From the NCBI GenBank assembly GCA_902362925.1, contig CABIYL010000004.1: 64,000 nucleotides of DNA; one strand, 5' to 3'. Positions 1-7,801 of the stretch are shown here, piece after piece. The DNA is from Pseudoflavonifractor sp902362925 (GTDB taxonomy: Bacteria; Bacillota; Clostridia; Oscillospirales; Oscillospiraceae). Made by a program: the position numbers and the translations under genes. The notes under the pieces were generated by a model. It was not told the origin of the DNA and made no database searches. It worked only from the letters and a program-made list of their open reading frames with translations. Positions within the stretch are counted from its first letter, which is position 1; the number at the start of each line of letters is the position of its first letter.

Positions 1-1
1 C

Positions 2-1162
2 TGTGTGGTCTTTCTGCTGCCTCTGGCCAAGCGGCGGCATTTCCTGCTGCGGCTGATTCCCGGTCTGCTGGTGTGCCTGCTGCCTGCCTTTCTCTACCTG
101 CCCCCCACCGGCCTGTCCCTGATTGTTACCAAGTATCTGCCCCTGCTGGCATTGGCGGCGGTGCTGGTGTTCTTCTGCTGCGACGTGTCCTTTTACGACG
201 CGGTCTACTGCGTGCTGTGCGCCTACGCCTCCCAGCACTTCGCCTACGCCCTGCTCATCGTCTGCTCTTACAGCACCGCCTTTTACGAGAGCGCCTGGTA
301 CTCCAACTGGCTCTCCCCTGTCTATCTGCTCTGTTACGGCGGCACCTATCTGCTGTTCTACTTTCTCTTTGCCCGGGTGCTGCCTGAGGGCGGCCGCTAT
401 CAGGCCGGCGCCAGGCAGTCCATGCTCTCGGTAGCCCTGGTGCTCCCCTTTGCCATGGTCTTTTCCCTGGTGTCCAAGCTGTGGTTTTACCAGGAGGGCG
501 GCCGGGTGTTCCTCATCTGCCAGTTCTACGCCATGCTGTGCTGCTTTTTTGTGCTGTGGGTGCAGGTTGGCAGCCGCAGACGGGAGCGGCTCCAGGAGGA
601 GCTTGCGGTACAGCGGCAGCTCCAGCAGAAACAGAAGGAGCAGTACGAGCTCTCCCGGGAGAACATCGCCCTCATCAACCGGAAGTGCCATGATTTGAAG
701 CACCAGGTGGCCGCTCTGCGCACTGTCCGGGACGAGACGGAGCGGGAGGCCTCCCTCCAGGAGATTGAGCGCTCGGTGATGATCTACGACTCCATCGTCA
801 AGACGGGCAACGAGGTGCTGGACACGGTGCTCACCGAGAAGAGCCTGCTGTGTGAGCGGGAGCACATCACCATGACCTGCGTGGCCGACGGCAGCAAGCT
901 GGGCTTCATGGACGCGGTGGACCTGTACACCATCTTCGGCAACGCCCTGGACAACGCCATCGAGAGCGCCCTCACCATCCCCGACCCGGAACGGCGGGTC
1001 ATCGCGGTGACGGTGTACACCCGCAGCAGCCTGCTTCTCATCCAGCTGGAGAACTACTATGAGGGACCCCTCACCTTTGCCGACGGTCTGCCCGTCACCA
1101 CCAAGGAGCACAACGGCTACCACGGCTACGGCATGAAGAGCATCCGCTGGAAGATGCAGTAA
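2..1162 (+). CDS. GHKL-type sensor histidine kinase (5' end outside window)
   Basis: The frame is open to the window edge. The first visible GTG (5) is followed by hydrophobic sequence that does not look like a natural N-terminus, so the start is probably upstream. Several membrane segments fill about residues 5-195, then a coiled linker rich in Gln/Glu, then the AgrC-like phospho-acceptor motif CHDLKHQ (about residue 227) and the ATP-binding N box NALDNAIES (about residue 313). The G2-like motif GYGMKS lies only a few residues before the stop. Family members normally continue for 30-40 residues to finish the ATPase fold, so this copy looks C-terminally shortened. Such kinases usually pair with a LytTR response regulator; none is visible here and it could lie to the left. 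Family assignment is firm, activity is doubtful. Confidence 0.8.
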   Translation, partial: CVVFLLPLAKRRHFLLRLIPGLLVCLLPAFLYLPPTGLSLIVTKYLPLLALAAVLVFFCCDVSFYDAVYCVLCAYASQHFAYALLIVCSYSTAFYESAWYSNWLSPVYLLCYGGTYLLFYFLFARVLPEGGRYQAGARQSMLSVALVLPFAMVFSLVSKLWFYQEGGRVFLICQFYAMLCCFFVLWVQVGSRRRERLQEELAVQRQLQQKQKEQYELSRENIALINRKCHDLKHQVAALRTVRDETEREASLQEIERSVMIYDSIVKTGNEVLDTVLTEKSLLCEREHITMTCVADGSKLGFMDAVDLYTIFGNALDNAIESALTIPDPERRVIAVTVYTRSSLLLIQLENYYEGPLTFADGLPVTTKEHNGYHGYGMKSIRWKMQ

Positions 1163-1180
1163 CCAAACCCTCGCATATCA

Positions 1181-1215
1181 AAGGCAGGATGGGAAATTCC
1201 CATCCTGCCTTTTTC
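1181..1215 (+). terminator. Rho-independent terminator after the GHKL kinase
   Basis: A near-perfect inverted repeat (AAGGCAGGATGGGAA / TTCCCATCCTGCCTT) with almost no loop is followed by a T-run. It separates the kinase from the iron-type operon downstream. Confidence 0.85.
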
Positions 1216-1238
1216 TCTCTTCCCCGCCAAAAAGATGA

Positions 1239-1267
1239 TTGACACAGCGTCCTGGATGTGGTATTCT
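1239..1267 (+). promoter_or_regulatory. Sigma-A promoter of the DUF3793-flavodoxin-DtxR operon
   Basis: TTGACA (1239-1244) and TATTCT (1262-1267) are separated by exactly 17 bases. The predicted start of transcription falls next to the first GTTAG-N6-CTAAC operator. Confidence 0.8.
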
Positions 1268-1274
1268 CACATCA

Positions 1275-1344
1275 GTTAGTTTTAGCTAACTGCAAAGAGG
1301 TGCAGAACCTCTTTTCTTTCCACCATTAGTTAGTCTTCGCTAAC
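1275..1344 (+). promoter_or_regulatory. Two DtxR-like operators flanking a small hairpin
   Basis: Two inverted repeats of the form GTTAG-N6-CTAAC lie at 1275-1290 and 1329-1344, centres 54 bases apart. They resemble the TTAGGTTAG/CTAACCTAA type boxes bound by DtxR/IdeR proteins, and a DtxR-family gene is the third gene of this operon, so autoregulation is the likely reading. Between them, 1294-1314 forms a perfect 8-bp hairpin (AAAGAGGT/ACCTCTTT) followed by pyrimidines. The first box sits just after the -10, the second just before the ribosome binding site. Confidence 0.7.
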
Positions 1345-1360
1345 AAAAGGAGTATCCAAC

Positions 1361-1942
1361 ATGGCACATCCTCAATTTGAACGCTCCGTTGTCTACCACT
1401 GCGCTCCGGCGCTGGTGGGGCTCAAGCCCGCCTGTCTCATCTCCCTGTCGGCGGCGGAGTACCCAGATCTGCCTCGGCTGGCCGCAGCCTACTCCCGGCT
1501 GCTGGAGCACCGGGGCGTCCGGCTGGAAGTGCTGTGCCGGTGCCGCAGGCGTTTCCTCCTGCTGGTCTACCGGCCTGCGCTGCTGGAGCGATGCCTCTTC
1601 TCCCCCCGGGTGGCTGGGCTGCTGGAGGATGCGGGCTATCCCGCCGGGGCCTCCTGCTCCGCTCTGCTGCGCCGCCTCAGCGGCCGGATTGCCGCAGACG
1701 GCGGCTTCCCCCATGAGCTGGGACTGTTCCTGGGCTATCCTCCCGAGGATGTGGTGGGCTTTATGACCCACGGCGGCAGCGGCTGCCGTCTGTGCGGCGA
1801 GTGGAAGGTCTATCAGGACGTGGAGGGAGCCAGGCGGCAGTTCCGCAAGTTCGCCCTCTGCCGTTCCGCCCTGTGCTCCCGCTTGGAGCGGGGCTGTTCC
1901 CTGCTGAGCCTGCTGGGCGCGGAGCAGCGCCCGGCGGCATAA
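1361..1942 (+). CDS. DUF3793 family protein
   Basis: This 193-residue soluble protein matches my memory of the clostridial DUF3793 family: an early HCAPALVGLKPA motif, a central segment with paired cysteine/arginine stretches, and the signature FPHELGLFLGYPPEDVVGF followed by a CGEWKVYQD-like block (about residues 112-150). Its biochemical role is unknown. The family is often found with flavodoxins and iron uptake genes, and here it leads an operon with a flavodoxin and a DtxR regulator behind DtxR-like operators, which suggests a role in iron limitation. ATG at 1361 follows AAAAGGAG at a normal distance. No signal peptide or membrane segment is seen. Confidence 0.75.
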   Translation: MAHPQFERSVVYHCAPALVGLKPACLISLSAAEYPDLPRLAAAYSRLLEHRGVRLEVLCRCRRRFLLLVYRPALLERCLFSPRVAGLLEDAGYPAGASCSALLRRLSGRIAADGGFPHELGLFLGYPPEDVVGFMTHGGSGCRLCGEWKVYQDVEGARRQFRKFALCRSALCSRLERGCSLLSLLGAEQRPAA

Positions 1943-1980
1943 AATCGGAAGTTCTCTCAAAAATCAAGGAGGTTTTTATT

Positions 1981-2409
1981 ATGAGCAAGCTTGCAGTCAT
2001 CTATTGGAGCGGCACCGGCAACACCGAGGCCATGGCCCAGGCCGTAGCGGAGGGCGCCCGGGAGGCCGGGGCCGACGTGTCCCTCTTCTCCGTGGCCGAA
2101 ATTTCCGCCGCCGACGCCGCCGGGTATGACCGTCTGGCCCTGGGCTGCCCCGCCATGGGCGCCGAGGTGCTGGAGGAGGGGGAGTTTGAGCCCTTCTTCG
2201 AGGATCTGTCGGCCAGCCTGTCCGGCAAGCCGGTGGCCCTCTTCGGCTCCTACGGCTGGGGCGATGGCCAGTGGATGCGGGACTGGTACGACCGCACTGC
2301 CGCTGCCGGTGCTGTCCTCCAGGGCAGCGAGGGCCTGATCTGCAACGAGATGCCCGACGACGACGGTCTGGCCGCCTGCCGGGAGCTGGGCCGGACCCTG
2401 GCGGGCTGA
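1981..2409 (+). CDS. Short-chain flavodoxin
   Basis: The 142-residue protein starts at ATG 1981 behind a strong AAGGAGG. Its N-terminus has the FMN phosphate-binding loop SGTGNTE (residues 10-16) after the first beta strand, and further aromatic loops (SYGWGDG, about residues 88-94; WMRDWYD) fit flavin stacking. Length and motifs fit bacterial short-chain flavodoxins, one-electron carriers that replace ferredoxin when iron is scarce. It sits 38 bases after the DUF3793 gene and 20 bases before the DtxR gene, so it is most likely co-transcribed and induced under low iron. The redox partner cannot be told from the sequence. Confidence 0.9.
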   Translation: MSKLAVIYWSGTGNTEAMAQAVAEGAREAGADVSLFSVAEISAADAAGYDRLALGCPAMGAEVLEEGEFEPFFEDLSASLSGKPVALFGSYGWGDGQWMRDWYDRTAAAGAVLQGSEGLICNEMPDDDGLAACRELGRTLAG

Positions 2410-2429
2410 GAAAGGAGGTGCCGGAAGCC

Positions 2430-2840
2430 ATGGAACTCTCCCAGACCGCATGCCGCTACCTGCTCACCATCTATGAACTGGGCGGCGGCCTGGACGCTGT
2501 GCGCTCGGTGGACGTGTCCCGGAGGCTGAACGTGGCCGCCTCCAGCGTGGCCCATATGCTGGGCATTCTGGACCGGGAGGGCATGATTGAGCGGCGCCGC
2601 TACGGTCGGGTACGCCTCACCCCCGACGGCCTGCGCTCCGCTAACAGGCTCTACACCGACCGGATGCTGCTGGAGACCTACCTGCGGGAGCACCTGGGTG
2701 TGGACGGCGATACCGCACGGCTGGACGCCGACCGGTGTCTGTGCTGCCTGTCCCCCGCCACCCGTGAGCTGATGAGCGAGATGGTCCTCTCCGGCACACC
2801 CATGCCCTCGGTGCTCTTCCGCCAGGCCATGTGCTCCTGA
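2430..2840 (+). CDS. DtxR/MntR-family metalloregulator with unusual cysteine cluster
   Basis: ATG 2430 follows AAAGGAGGTG; the protein has 136 residues. Residues 5-65 form the winged helix of the Fe-dependent repressor family (RSVDVSRRLNVAASSVAHML recognition region), followed by the dimerization helices. There is no C-terminal SH3-like domain. Aligned by eye to DtxR and MntR, the usual metal ligands are not kept: DtxR Met10, Cys102, Glu105 and His106 fall on Arg9, Asp101, Leu104 and Cys105. Instead there is a Cys103-Leu-Cys105-Cys106 cluster plus Cys8. It could sense a different metal, an Fe-S cluster or thiol redox state. As the last gene of the operon it probably binds the two upstream operators. 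Family call firm, ligand inference by eye only. Confidence 0.85.
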   Translation: MELSQTACRYLLTIYELGGGLDAVRSVDVSRRLNVAASSVAHMLGILDREGMIERRRYGRVRLTPDGLRSANRLYTDRMLLETYLREHLGVDGDTARLDADRCLCCLSPATRELMSEMVLSGTPMPSVLFRQAMCS

Positions 2841-2848
2841 CCTTTTAC

Positions 2849-2877
2849 TTGACAAATGTCCTTTCCTGGGCTAAAAT
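2849..2877 (+). promoter_or_regulatory. Promoter of the leuA T-box leader
   Basis: TTGACA (2849-2854), 17-base spacer, TAAAAT (2872-2877). It begins right after the DtxR stop codon and precedes the leader RNA. Confidence 0.8.
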
Positions 2878-2889
2878 AGATGCAATCAC

Positions 2890-3157
2890 ATTGCAAAAGG
2901 CGAGGAAGGGAAGAAGGCACGGTAAGTCCCGCTCAGAGAGCCGGTGGTTGGTGCGAACCGGTGTGAGGACGCCGTGCGGATACTGGTCCCTGAGCCGTCC
3001 GCCCGAACCGCAGTAGGGTGGAACGTCTGGCCCCGTTACCGGCCACGGCCTTGTTGGAGGCCAATGAGCGCCTGCCGGAGACGGCTGGCGGAAGCAGGGT
3101 GGTACCGCGTATTATACGCCCCTGACCTAATTGTTTTAGGCCAGGGGCGTTTTTTCG
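2890..3157 (+). promoter_or_regulatory. T-box riboswitch (tRNA-Leu, specifier CTG)
   Basis: The leader has the Stem I hallmarks (GGTAAGTCC, then CAGAGAGCCGGTGG and GGTGCGAACCGG), the T-box core AGGGTGGTACCGCG at 3096-3109, and a terminator hairpin at 3116-3156 ending in a T-run. Counting back from the conserved CCTGAG on the 3' side of Stem I places the specifier at 2983-2985, CTG followed by a purine, a leucine codon, which suits the downstream leuA. Uncharged tRNA-Leu is expected to stabilise the antiterminator and allow leuA transcription. The specifier was placed by eye. Confidence 0.92.
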
Positions 3158-3191
3158 TCCCCTGGCCGCAGACCATAAGGAGGTCACTGTC

Positions 3192-4877
3192 ATGAAAAAA
3201 GCCTATGAAAAGTACATTCCCTTCGTCCCCCTGAAGATGGAGCACCGTTCCTGGCCCGACAAGCAGATCACCAAGGCCCCCATCTGGTGCTCGGTGGATC
3301 TGCGGGACGGCAACCAGGCCCTGGTGGACCCCATGAATCTCCAGGAGAAGCTGGAGTACTTCCACACCCTGGTGGACATCGGCGTGAAGGAGATTGAGAT
3401 CGGCTTCCCCTCCGCCAGTGAGACCGAGTACGAGATCTGCCGGGAACTCATTGAGGGCGGCCACATCCCCGACGACGTGACCATCCAGGTGCTGGTCCAG
3501 GCCCGGCCCCACCTGATTCAGAAGACCTTTGAGGCCATCCGGGGTGCCAAGCACGTCATCCTCCACTTCTACAACTCCACCTCCACTCTCCAGCGCAAGG
3601 TGGTGTTCCATATGGACATGGACGGCATCACCAAGATCGCCACCGATGCCGCCAAGCTCATCTACGAGCTGTCCCAGCCCGTCATCGCCGAGGGCATGGA
3701 CCTGCGGTACGAGTACTCCCCCGAGTCCTTCATGGGCACTGAGATGGACTACGCCGTGGAGATCTGTCAGGCGGTCATCGAGGCCATCCACGCCACGCCG
3801 GAGAAGAAGATCATCCTCAACCTGCCCACCACGGTGGAAAACTGCATGCCCAGCTACTTCGCCGATGAGCTGGAGTACTTCATCTCCAAGCTGCCCAGCC
3901 GGGACAGCGCCATCATCTCCCTCCACCCCCACAACGACCGTGGCTGCGGCGTAGCCACCGCCGAGATGGGCCTGCTGGCCGGTGCGGAGCGGATCGAGGC
4001 CACCCTGTTCGGCAACGGCGAGCGGACCGGCAACGTGGACATGGTAACCCTGGCCATGAACATGTACACCCAGGGCGTGGACCCGGAGCTGGACTTCTCC
4101 GACATCAACAAAATCAAGGCCATGTACGAGCGGTGCACCAAGATGAAGGTGGGCGAGCGGCAGCCCTACGCCGGCGAGCTGGTGTTTACCGCCTTCTCCG
4201 GCTCCCACCAGGACGCCATCAACAAGGGCACCGCCTACATGGAGGAGAGCGGCAGCGAGTACTGGGAGATCCCCTACCTGCCCATCGACCCCGCCGATGT
4301 GGGCCGCCAGTACGAGCCCATCATCCGCATCAACTCCCAGTCGGGCAAGGGCGGCGCCGCCTACGTCATGCACCACAACTTCGGCTTTGACCTGCCCAAG
4401 GCCATGCACCCCGAGTTCGGCCACATCGTCCAGGTGGAGACCGACCGGGTGGGCACCGAGCTCAAGCCGGAGCGGATTTACGAGCTGTTCAAGGAGAACT
4501 ACATCGAGGCCACCGCGCCCTACCAGCTGGTGCGCCACTCCTTCGCCGAGTTCACCGACGAGGAGGGCCACTCCCACGTCACCTTTGCGGGCACCATCCG
4601 CTGCGAGGGCAGCACCTTCCAGGTCAACGGCTCGGGTAACGGCCCCATAGACGCCTTCTTCAACGCCATCCACGGCCAGAAGATGGACCGCTTCACCTTT
4701 GTGGACTACAAGGAGCACGCCATCTCCGACGGCTCCGACTCCATGGCCGTGGCCTACATCCAGCTGCGGGACCAGGAGGGCAAGGACCACTTCGGCGTGG
4801 GCATCTCCCACAACATCAACCTGGCGCCCCTCAAAGGCATTCTGTCCGCCATCAACCGGGCGGTCACCGGGAACTGA
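3192..4877 (+). CDS. leuA: 2-isopropylmalate synthase
   Basis: This 561-residue enzyme condenses 2-oxoisovalerate with acetyl-CoA, the first committed step of leucine synthesis. The HMGL-like TIM barrel covers about residues 30-310, with the DLRDGNQAL substrate loop (about 35-43) and the metal-binding SLHPHNDRGC motif (about 245-254). The C-terminal LeuA allosteric domain, site of leucine feedback in the family, covers about 430-555. The length fits the longer LeuA type, and ATG 3192 follows AAGGAGG. It is a single-gene unit between the leucine T-box and a terminator; other leu genes are not in the window. Confidence 0.95.
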   Translation: MKKAYEKYIPFVPLKMEHRSWPDKQITKAPIWCSVDLRDGNQALVDPMNLQEKLEYFHTLVDIGVKEIEIGFPSASETEYEICRELIEGGHIPDDVTIQVLVQARPHLIQKTFEAIRGAKHVILHFYNSTSTLQRKVVFHMDMDGITKIATDAAKLIYELSQPVIAEGMDLRYEYSPESFMGTEMDYAVEICQAVIEAIHATPEKKIILNLPTTVENCMPSYFADELEYFISKLPSRDSAIISLHPHNDRGCGVATAEMGLLAGAERIEATLFGNGERTGNVDMVTLAMNMYTQGVDPELDFSDINKIKAMYERCTKMKVGERQPYAGELVFTAFSGSHQDAINKGTAYMEESGSEYWEIPYLPIDPADVGRQYEPIIRINSQSGKGGAAYVMHHNFGFDLPKAMHPEFGHIVQVETDRVGTELKPERIYELFKENYIEATAPYQLVRHSFAEFTDEEGHSHVTFAGTIRCEGSTFQVNGSGNGPIDAFFNAIHGQKMDRFTFVDYKEHAISDGSDSMAVAYIQLRDQEGKDHFGVGISHNINLAPLKGILSAINRAVTGN

Positions 4878-4885
4878 ATGGAATG

Positions 4886-4926
4886 AAAAAGCGGCCTGCC
4901 GTTTGAACGGCGGGCCGCTTTTTATT
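4886..4926. terminator. Bidirectional terminator between leuA and ispE
   Basis: AAAAAGCGGCCTGCCG and CGGCGGGCCGCTTTTT pair around a short loop, with A- and T-runs on both sides, so it can stop transcription from both convergent genes. Confidence 0.85.
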
Positions 4927-4930
4927 TGTT

Positions 4931-5791
4931 TTACACCACTTGGGTCAGGAAGGTATCCCGGTAGGACACCGACAGCTCCTCCCAGGCGGCGTGGGCGGCG
5001 GCGGGGTCGTCGAAGATGCCGAACACGGTGGGACCGGTGCCGCTCATGCAGGCCCCCAGGGCACCAAACTGGATGAGGGAATTGCGGATGGAGGCGATTT
5101 CCGCCGCCTTCCGCTCGGGAAGCACATCCTCAAACACGTTGTACAGCCGCCGGGCTACTCCCTCCAGATCCTGACGCTCCAGCGCCTCCAGCATACCCGC
5201 TGTGTCGGGGCGGCAGCGGAGCTTTACGCTGTCGATGCGGCCGAAGAGCTCGGGGGTGGACACCGGAAAGGCGGGCTTGCACAGCACCAGGTGGCACTTG
5301 GGCAGCGGCGGCAGCGGCGTGAGCCGCTCTCCCCTGCCCTCGGCCAGGGCGGTGCCGCCCAGGACGCAATAGGGCACGTCGGACCCCACCCGCTCTCCGA
5401 TCTCCGCCAGCTGTTCCACCGGCAGGTTGACCCCTGTCATCTGGTTGAGGGCACGGAGCACTGCGGCGGCGTCGGTGCTGCCGCCGGCCATGCCGGCGCA
5501 CACCGGGATGCGCTTTTCAATCCGCAGGGCCAGTCCCCCCAGGTCTACGCCGGTGGCCTCGCAGAACCGCAGAGCGGCGGCGGCGGCCAGATTCCGCTCA
5601 TCGGTGGGGAGAAACTCCTTGTCCGTCTCCACCGTCAGGCCCCGTCCGGTGCCCGTCTCCAGGGTGATGGTGTCGTGGAGGGACACGGACTGCATCACCA
5701 TCCGCAGCTCGTGGTATCCGTCCTCCCGTGCCCCCAGCACGTCCAGGGTCAGATTCAGCTTGGCAAAGGCGCTCACTTCCATTGTGGCCAT
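4931..5791 (-). CDS. ispE: 4-diphosphocytidyl-2-C-methyl-D-erythritol kinase
   Basis: This is the GHMP-family kinase that phosphorylates CDP-methylerythritol in the MEP pathway of isoprenoid synthesis. The N-terminus (FAKLNLTLDVLG...DGYHEL) is typical of IspE, and the ATP-binding glycine loop reads PVCAGMAGGSTDAAA, about residues 87-101. The C-terminal motif MSGTGPTVFGIF is also typical. The start is set at ATG 5791 (286 residues), with GGAGG nine bases upstream; a longer frame starting at TTG 5809 would overlap that ribosome site. It is the last gene of a minus-strand run behind the DUF1015 gene, separated from it by a hairpin. Confidence 0.95.
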   Translation of the reverse strand: MATMEVSAFAKLNLTLDVLGAREDGYHELRMVMQSVSLHDTITLETGTGRGLTVETDKEFLPTDERNLAAAAALRFCEATGVDLGGLALRIEKRIPVCAGMAGGSTDAAAVLRALNQMTGVNLPVEQLAEIGERVGSDVPYCVLGGTALAEGRGERLTPLPPLPKCHLVLCKPAFPVSTPELFGRIDSVKLRCRPDTAGMLEALERQDLEGVARRLYNVFEDVLPERKAAEIASIRNSLIQFGALGACMSGTGPTVFGIFDDPAAAHAAWEELSVSYRDTFLTQVV

Positions 5792-5808
5792 ACCGTTTTT
5801 CCTCCGCA

Positions 5809-5841
5809 AAGAGCGGGGGCGGCAATCCGCCGCTCCCGCTC
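5809..5841 (-). terminator. GC-rich hairpin between DUF1015 and ispE
   Basis: On the minus strand GAGCGGGAGCGGC and GCCGCCCCCGCTC pair with one mismatch and are followed only by TTTGC. It looks like a weak terminator or attenuator that could lower ispE expression relative to the genes upstream. Confidence 0.5.
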
Positions 5842-5844
5842 CTG

Positions 5845-7125
5845 TTATCTGATTTTCCGCGCCTCCAGATAGAAGCGCTTCTCGTTTGCCTCCCCCATGG
5901 AGAAGGTCTTGCGGGGCAGCACCCCGTCGTGCAGGATGATGGAGAACAGCCGCTCCTTGTCCATGGCATGGAGCAGGAAGGCCAGGTTCCCCGGCCGTGC
6001 GGCCAGCTCTCTGGCCACGTCCGCGCCGTGGATGTAGTCCATGCGGCAGCGGTGGGCGATGGCGTAGTCATCCAGGAAGGGCTGGAGGGTTCCCACCGGC
6101 AGCCGTGAGGCCGGATGGGGCACTGTCACCACGCCGGCGCCGTCCCGGTGGACAAAGGCCAGGGCGTGGCCCTCTCCCGGCCCCAGGTGGGCGCCCGGGA
6201 AGGCGGCCAGAAGTTGCCGTATGACATCCTCCGGGTCCACCCCGAAGAGCACCCGGTGGATGGGCCGGAACTCCAGGGACTGGTCGTGGAGGTTCACCAG
6301 CTCGCACATGGCGTACCGTGCGGGCAGCGAGGCCCAGCGCTCAGGAGGCGTGAGCCGCTTCTGCCGCTCATAGCACTCCTTGGCGGTGGCCAGGGAGTGG
6401 TTGCCGTCTCCCACGGCAAAGAGCAGGGGCGCGCCGCTGTCCCGGCCGTACCGCAGACGGAAGGCGGTGGGGTCTGCCAGGAGCCGGAGTGCAGAGGCCA
6501 CGGTGGCCTTCTCTTTCTCTCCCAGCAGCCAGCCCTTCAGATGGCCGCCCTGCTCCATCAGGTCAAAGTCATAGAGAACCTCCATCCCATCCTTTGCGGC
6601 GGTGAGGGGGTCCATAATGGTGCGGTCCGGGTCGTCAGCCAGAAGCATGGCGTGGGGCAACTCAATGGGCGAGTTCTTCCGCACCGCCACCCTCGGCGGG
6701 ATACGGGTGAGTACGGTGCCCTCGGTGCCCCGGATCAGGGTGCCGGAGCCCGGCTCATAGTCGTACTGCTCCAGGTCCACCATGCCCAGCAGTCCCCGGC
6801 GGGTCCGTCCGCCGGACAGGGTGCGCTCCACGTAGATCATGGCGTCAGGCAGGGTACGGAACCGGCCCTCCCGCAGGTAGCGGGTCATGGTGTTGTTCAC
6901 GTCCATGATGTCGGTCTCCACGTCCGGCCCCTCCAGGCAGCTCTCGGGCAGGATGAGCCGCAGGGCGGACGGGGCGGAGCCCACATACTCCTCCACCCGC
7001 TGCCAGTACTCCGGCTGGGAGGTGTACTGGTCGCAGGGCGCCACCGACCACTTGGAGTACTCGCAGTCTTTGGGCAGGAGGATGTCGGCCGGAACAAAGG
7101 GCAGTCCCTCAAAGCATTTGTCCAT
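5845..7125 (-). CDS. DUF1015 family protein
   Basis: The 426-residue soluble protein belongs to the DUF1015 family. Features I recognise are the N-terminal block APCDQYTSQPEYW, the central RTRRGLLGMVDLEQYDY segment and the GDGNHSLATAKECYE block (about residues 240-255) with conserved His and acidic residues. Its molecular function is not established. Relatives often lie beside serine-pathway genes, and here it directly follows thrH, a phosphoserine phosphatase-like gene. ATG 7125 is preceded by GAGGGAGAG. No signal peptide or membrane segments are visible. Confidence 0.85.
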   Translation of the reverse strand: MDKCFEGLPFVPADILLPKDCEYSKWSVAPCDQYTSQPEYWQRVEEYVGSAPSALRLILPESCLEGPDVETDIMDVNNTMTRYLREGRFRTLPDAMIYVERTLSGGRTRRGLLGMVDLEQYDYEPGSGTLIRGTEGTVLTRIPPRVAVRKNSPIELPHAMLLADDPDRTIMDPLTAAKDGMEVLYDFDLMEQGGHLKGWLLGEKEKATVASALRLLADPTAFRLRYGRDSGAPLLFAVGDGNHSLATAKECYERQKRLTPPERWASLPARYAMCELVNLHDQSLEFRPIHRVLFGVDPEDVIRQLLAAFPGAHLGPGEGHALAFVHRDGAGVVTVPHPASRLPVGTLQPFLDDYAIAHRCRMDYIHGADVARELAARPGNLAFLLHAMDKERLFSIILHDGVLPRKTFSMGEANEKRFYLEARKIR

Positions 7126-7160
7126 GTCTCTCCCTCACTTTCCGCCGGTGGTCCGGCAGG

Positions 7161-7763
7161 TCAGTCCATGGCCTTCCGGATGGCCGCGAGCAGGTCGTCA
7201 AACTCCTCATAGGAGGGAATCTGGGGATAGTCAGCCTTGATCTGCTCCGTGCTGCGGAACAGGAACCCGGCCTTGCTGGCCTGGATCATGCCCAGGTCGT
7301 TGAAGCTGTCGCCCGAGGCGATGGTGTCGTAGCCGATGGACTGGAGGGCCTTGACGGTGGTCAGCTTGGACTGGGGGCAGCGCATCTTGAAGCCGGTGAT
7401 CATGCCGTCGGGGGCCACCTCCAGGGTGTTGCAGAACAGGGTGGGCCAGCCCAGCTTCTTCATCAGGGGCTGGGCGAACTGCTCAAAGGTGTCGCTGAGG
7501 ATGATCACCTGGGTGAAGCTGCGCAGCTCGTCCAGGAACTCCTTGGCGCCGGGCATCGGGTCGATGGTGGCGATGGTGTCCTGGATCTCCTTCAGGCCCA
7601 GGCCGTGCTCCTTCAGCACGCCCAGACGCCAGTTCATCAGCTTGTCGTAGTCGGGCTCGTCCCGGGTGGTGCGCTTGAGCTCAGGGATGCCGCTGGCCTC
7701 GGCAAAGGCAATCCAGATCTCCGGTACCAGCACACCCTCCATATCCAGACAGGTAATGTACAT
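7161..7763 (-). CDS. thrH: ThrH-type phosphoserine phosphatase / homoserine phosphotransferase
   Basis: This 200-residue HAD-superfamily protein has the ThrH signature at its N-terminus: nucleophile Asp7 in DMEG, a DxE in place of the usual DxD, and the following VLVPEIW. Motif II is ILSDTF, a lysine lies in the SKLTTV stretch, and the acidic motif is GDSFNDLGMI (about residues 150-160). In Pseudomonas ThrH dephosphorylates phosphoserine and can transfer phosphate to homoserine. Here it probably completes serine synthesis. It lies between an aminotransferase and a DUF1015 gene on the same strand with short gaps, so the cluster looks co-transcribed. Confidence 0.88.
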   Translation of the reverse strand: MYITCLDMEGVLVPEIWIAFAEASGIPELKRTTRDEPDYDKLMNWRLGVLKEHGLGLKEIQDTIATIDPMPGAKEFLDELRSFTQVIILSDTFEQFAQPLMKKLGWPTLFCNTLEVAPDGMITGFKMRCPQSKLTTVKALQSIGYDTIASGDSFNDLGMIQASKAGFLFRSTEQIKADYPQIPSYEEFDDLLAAIRKAMD

Positions 7764-7801
7764 CTCTGCGTCCCCTTTCTCTGGGTTGATGGATGCCGCG
7801 C

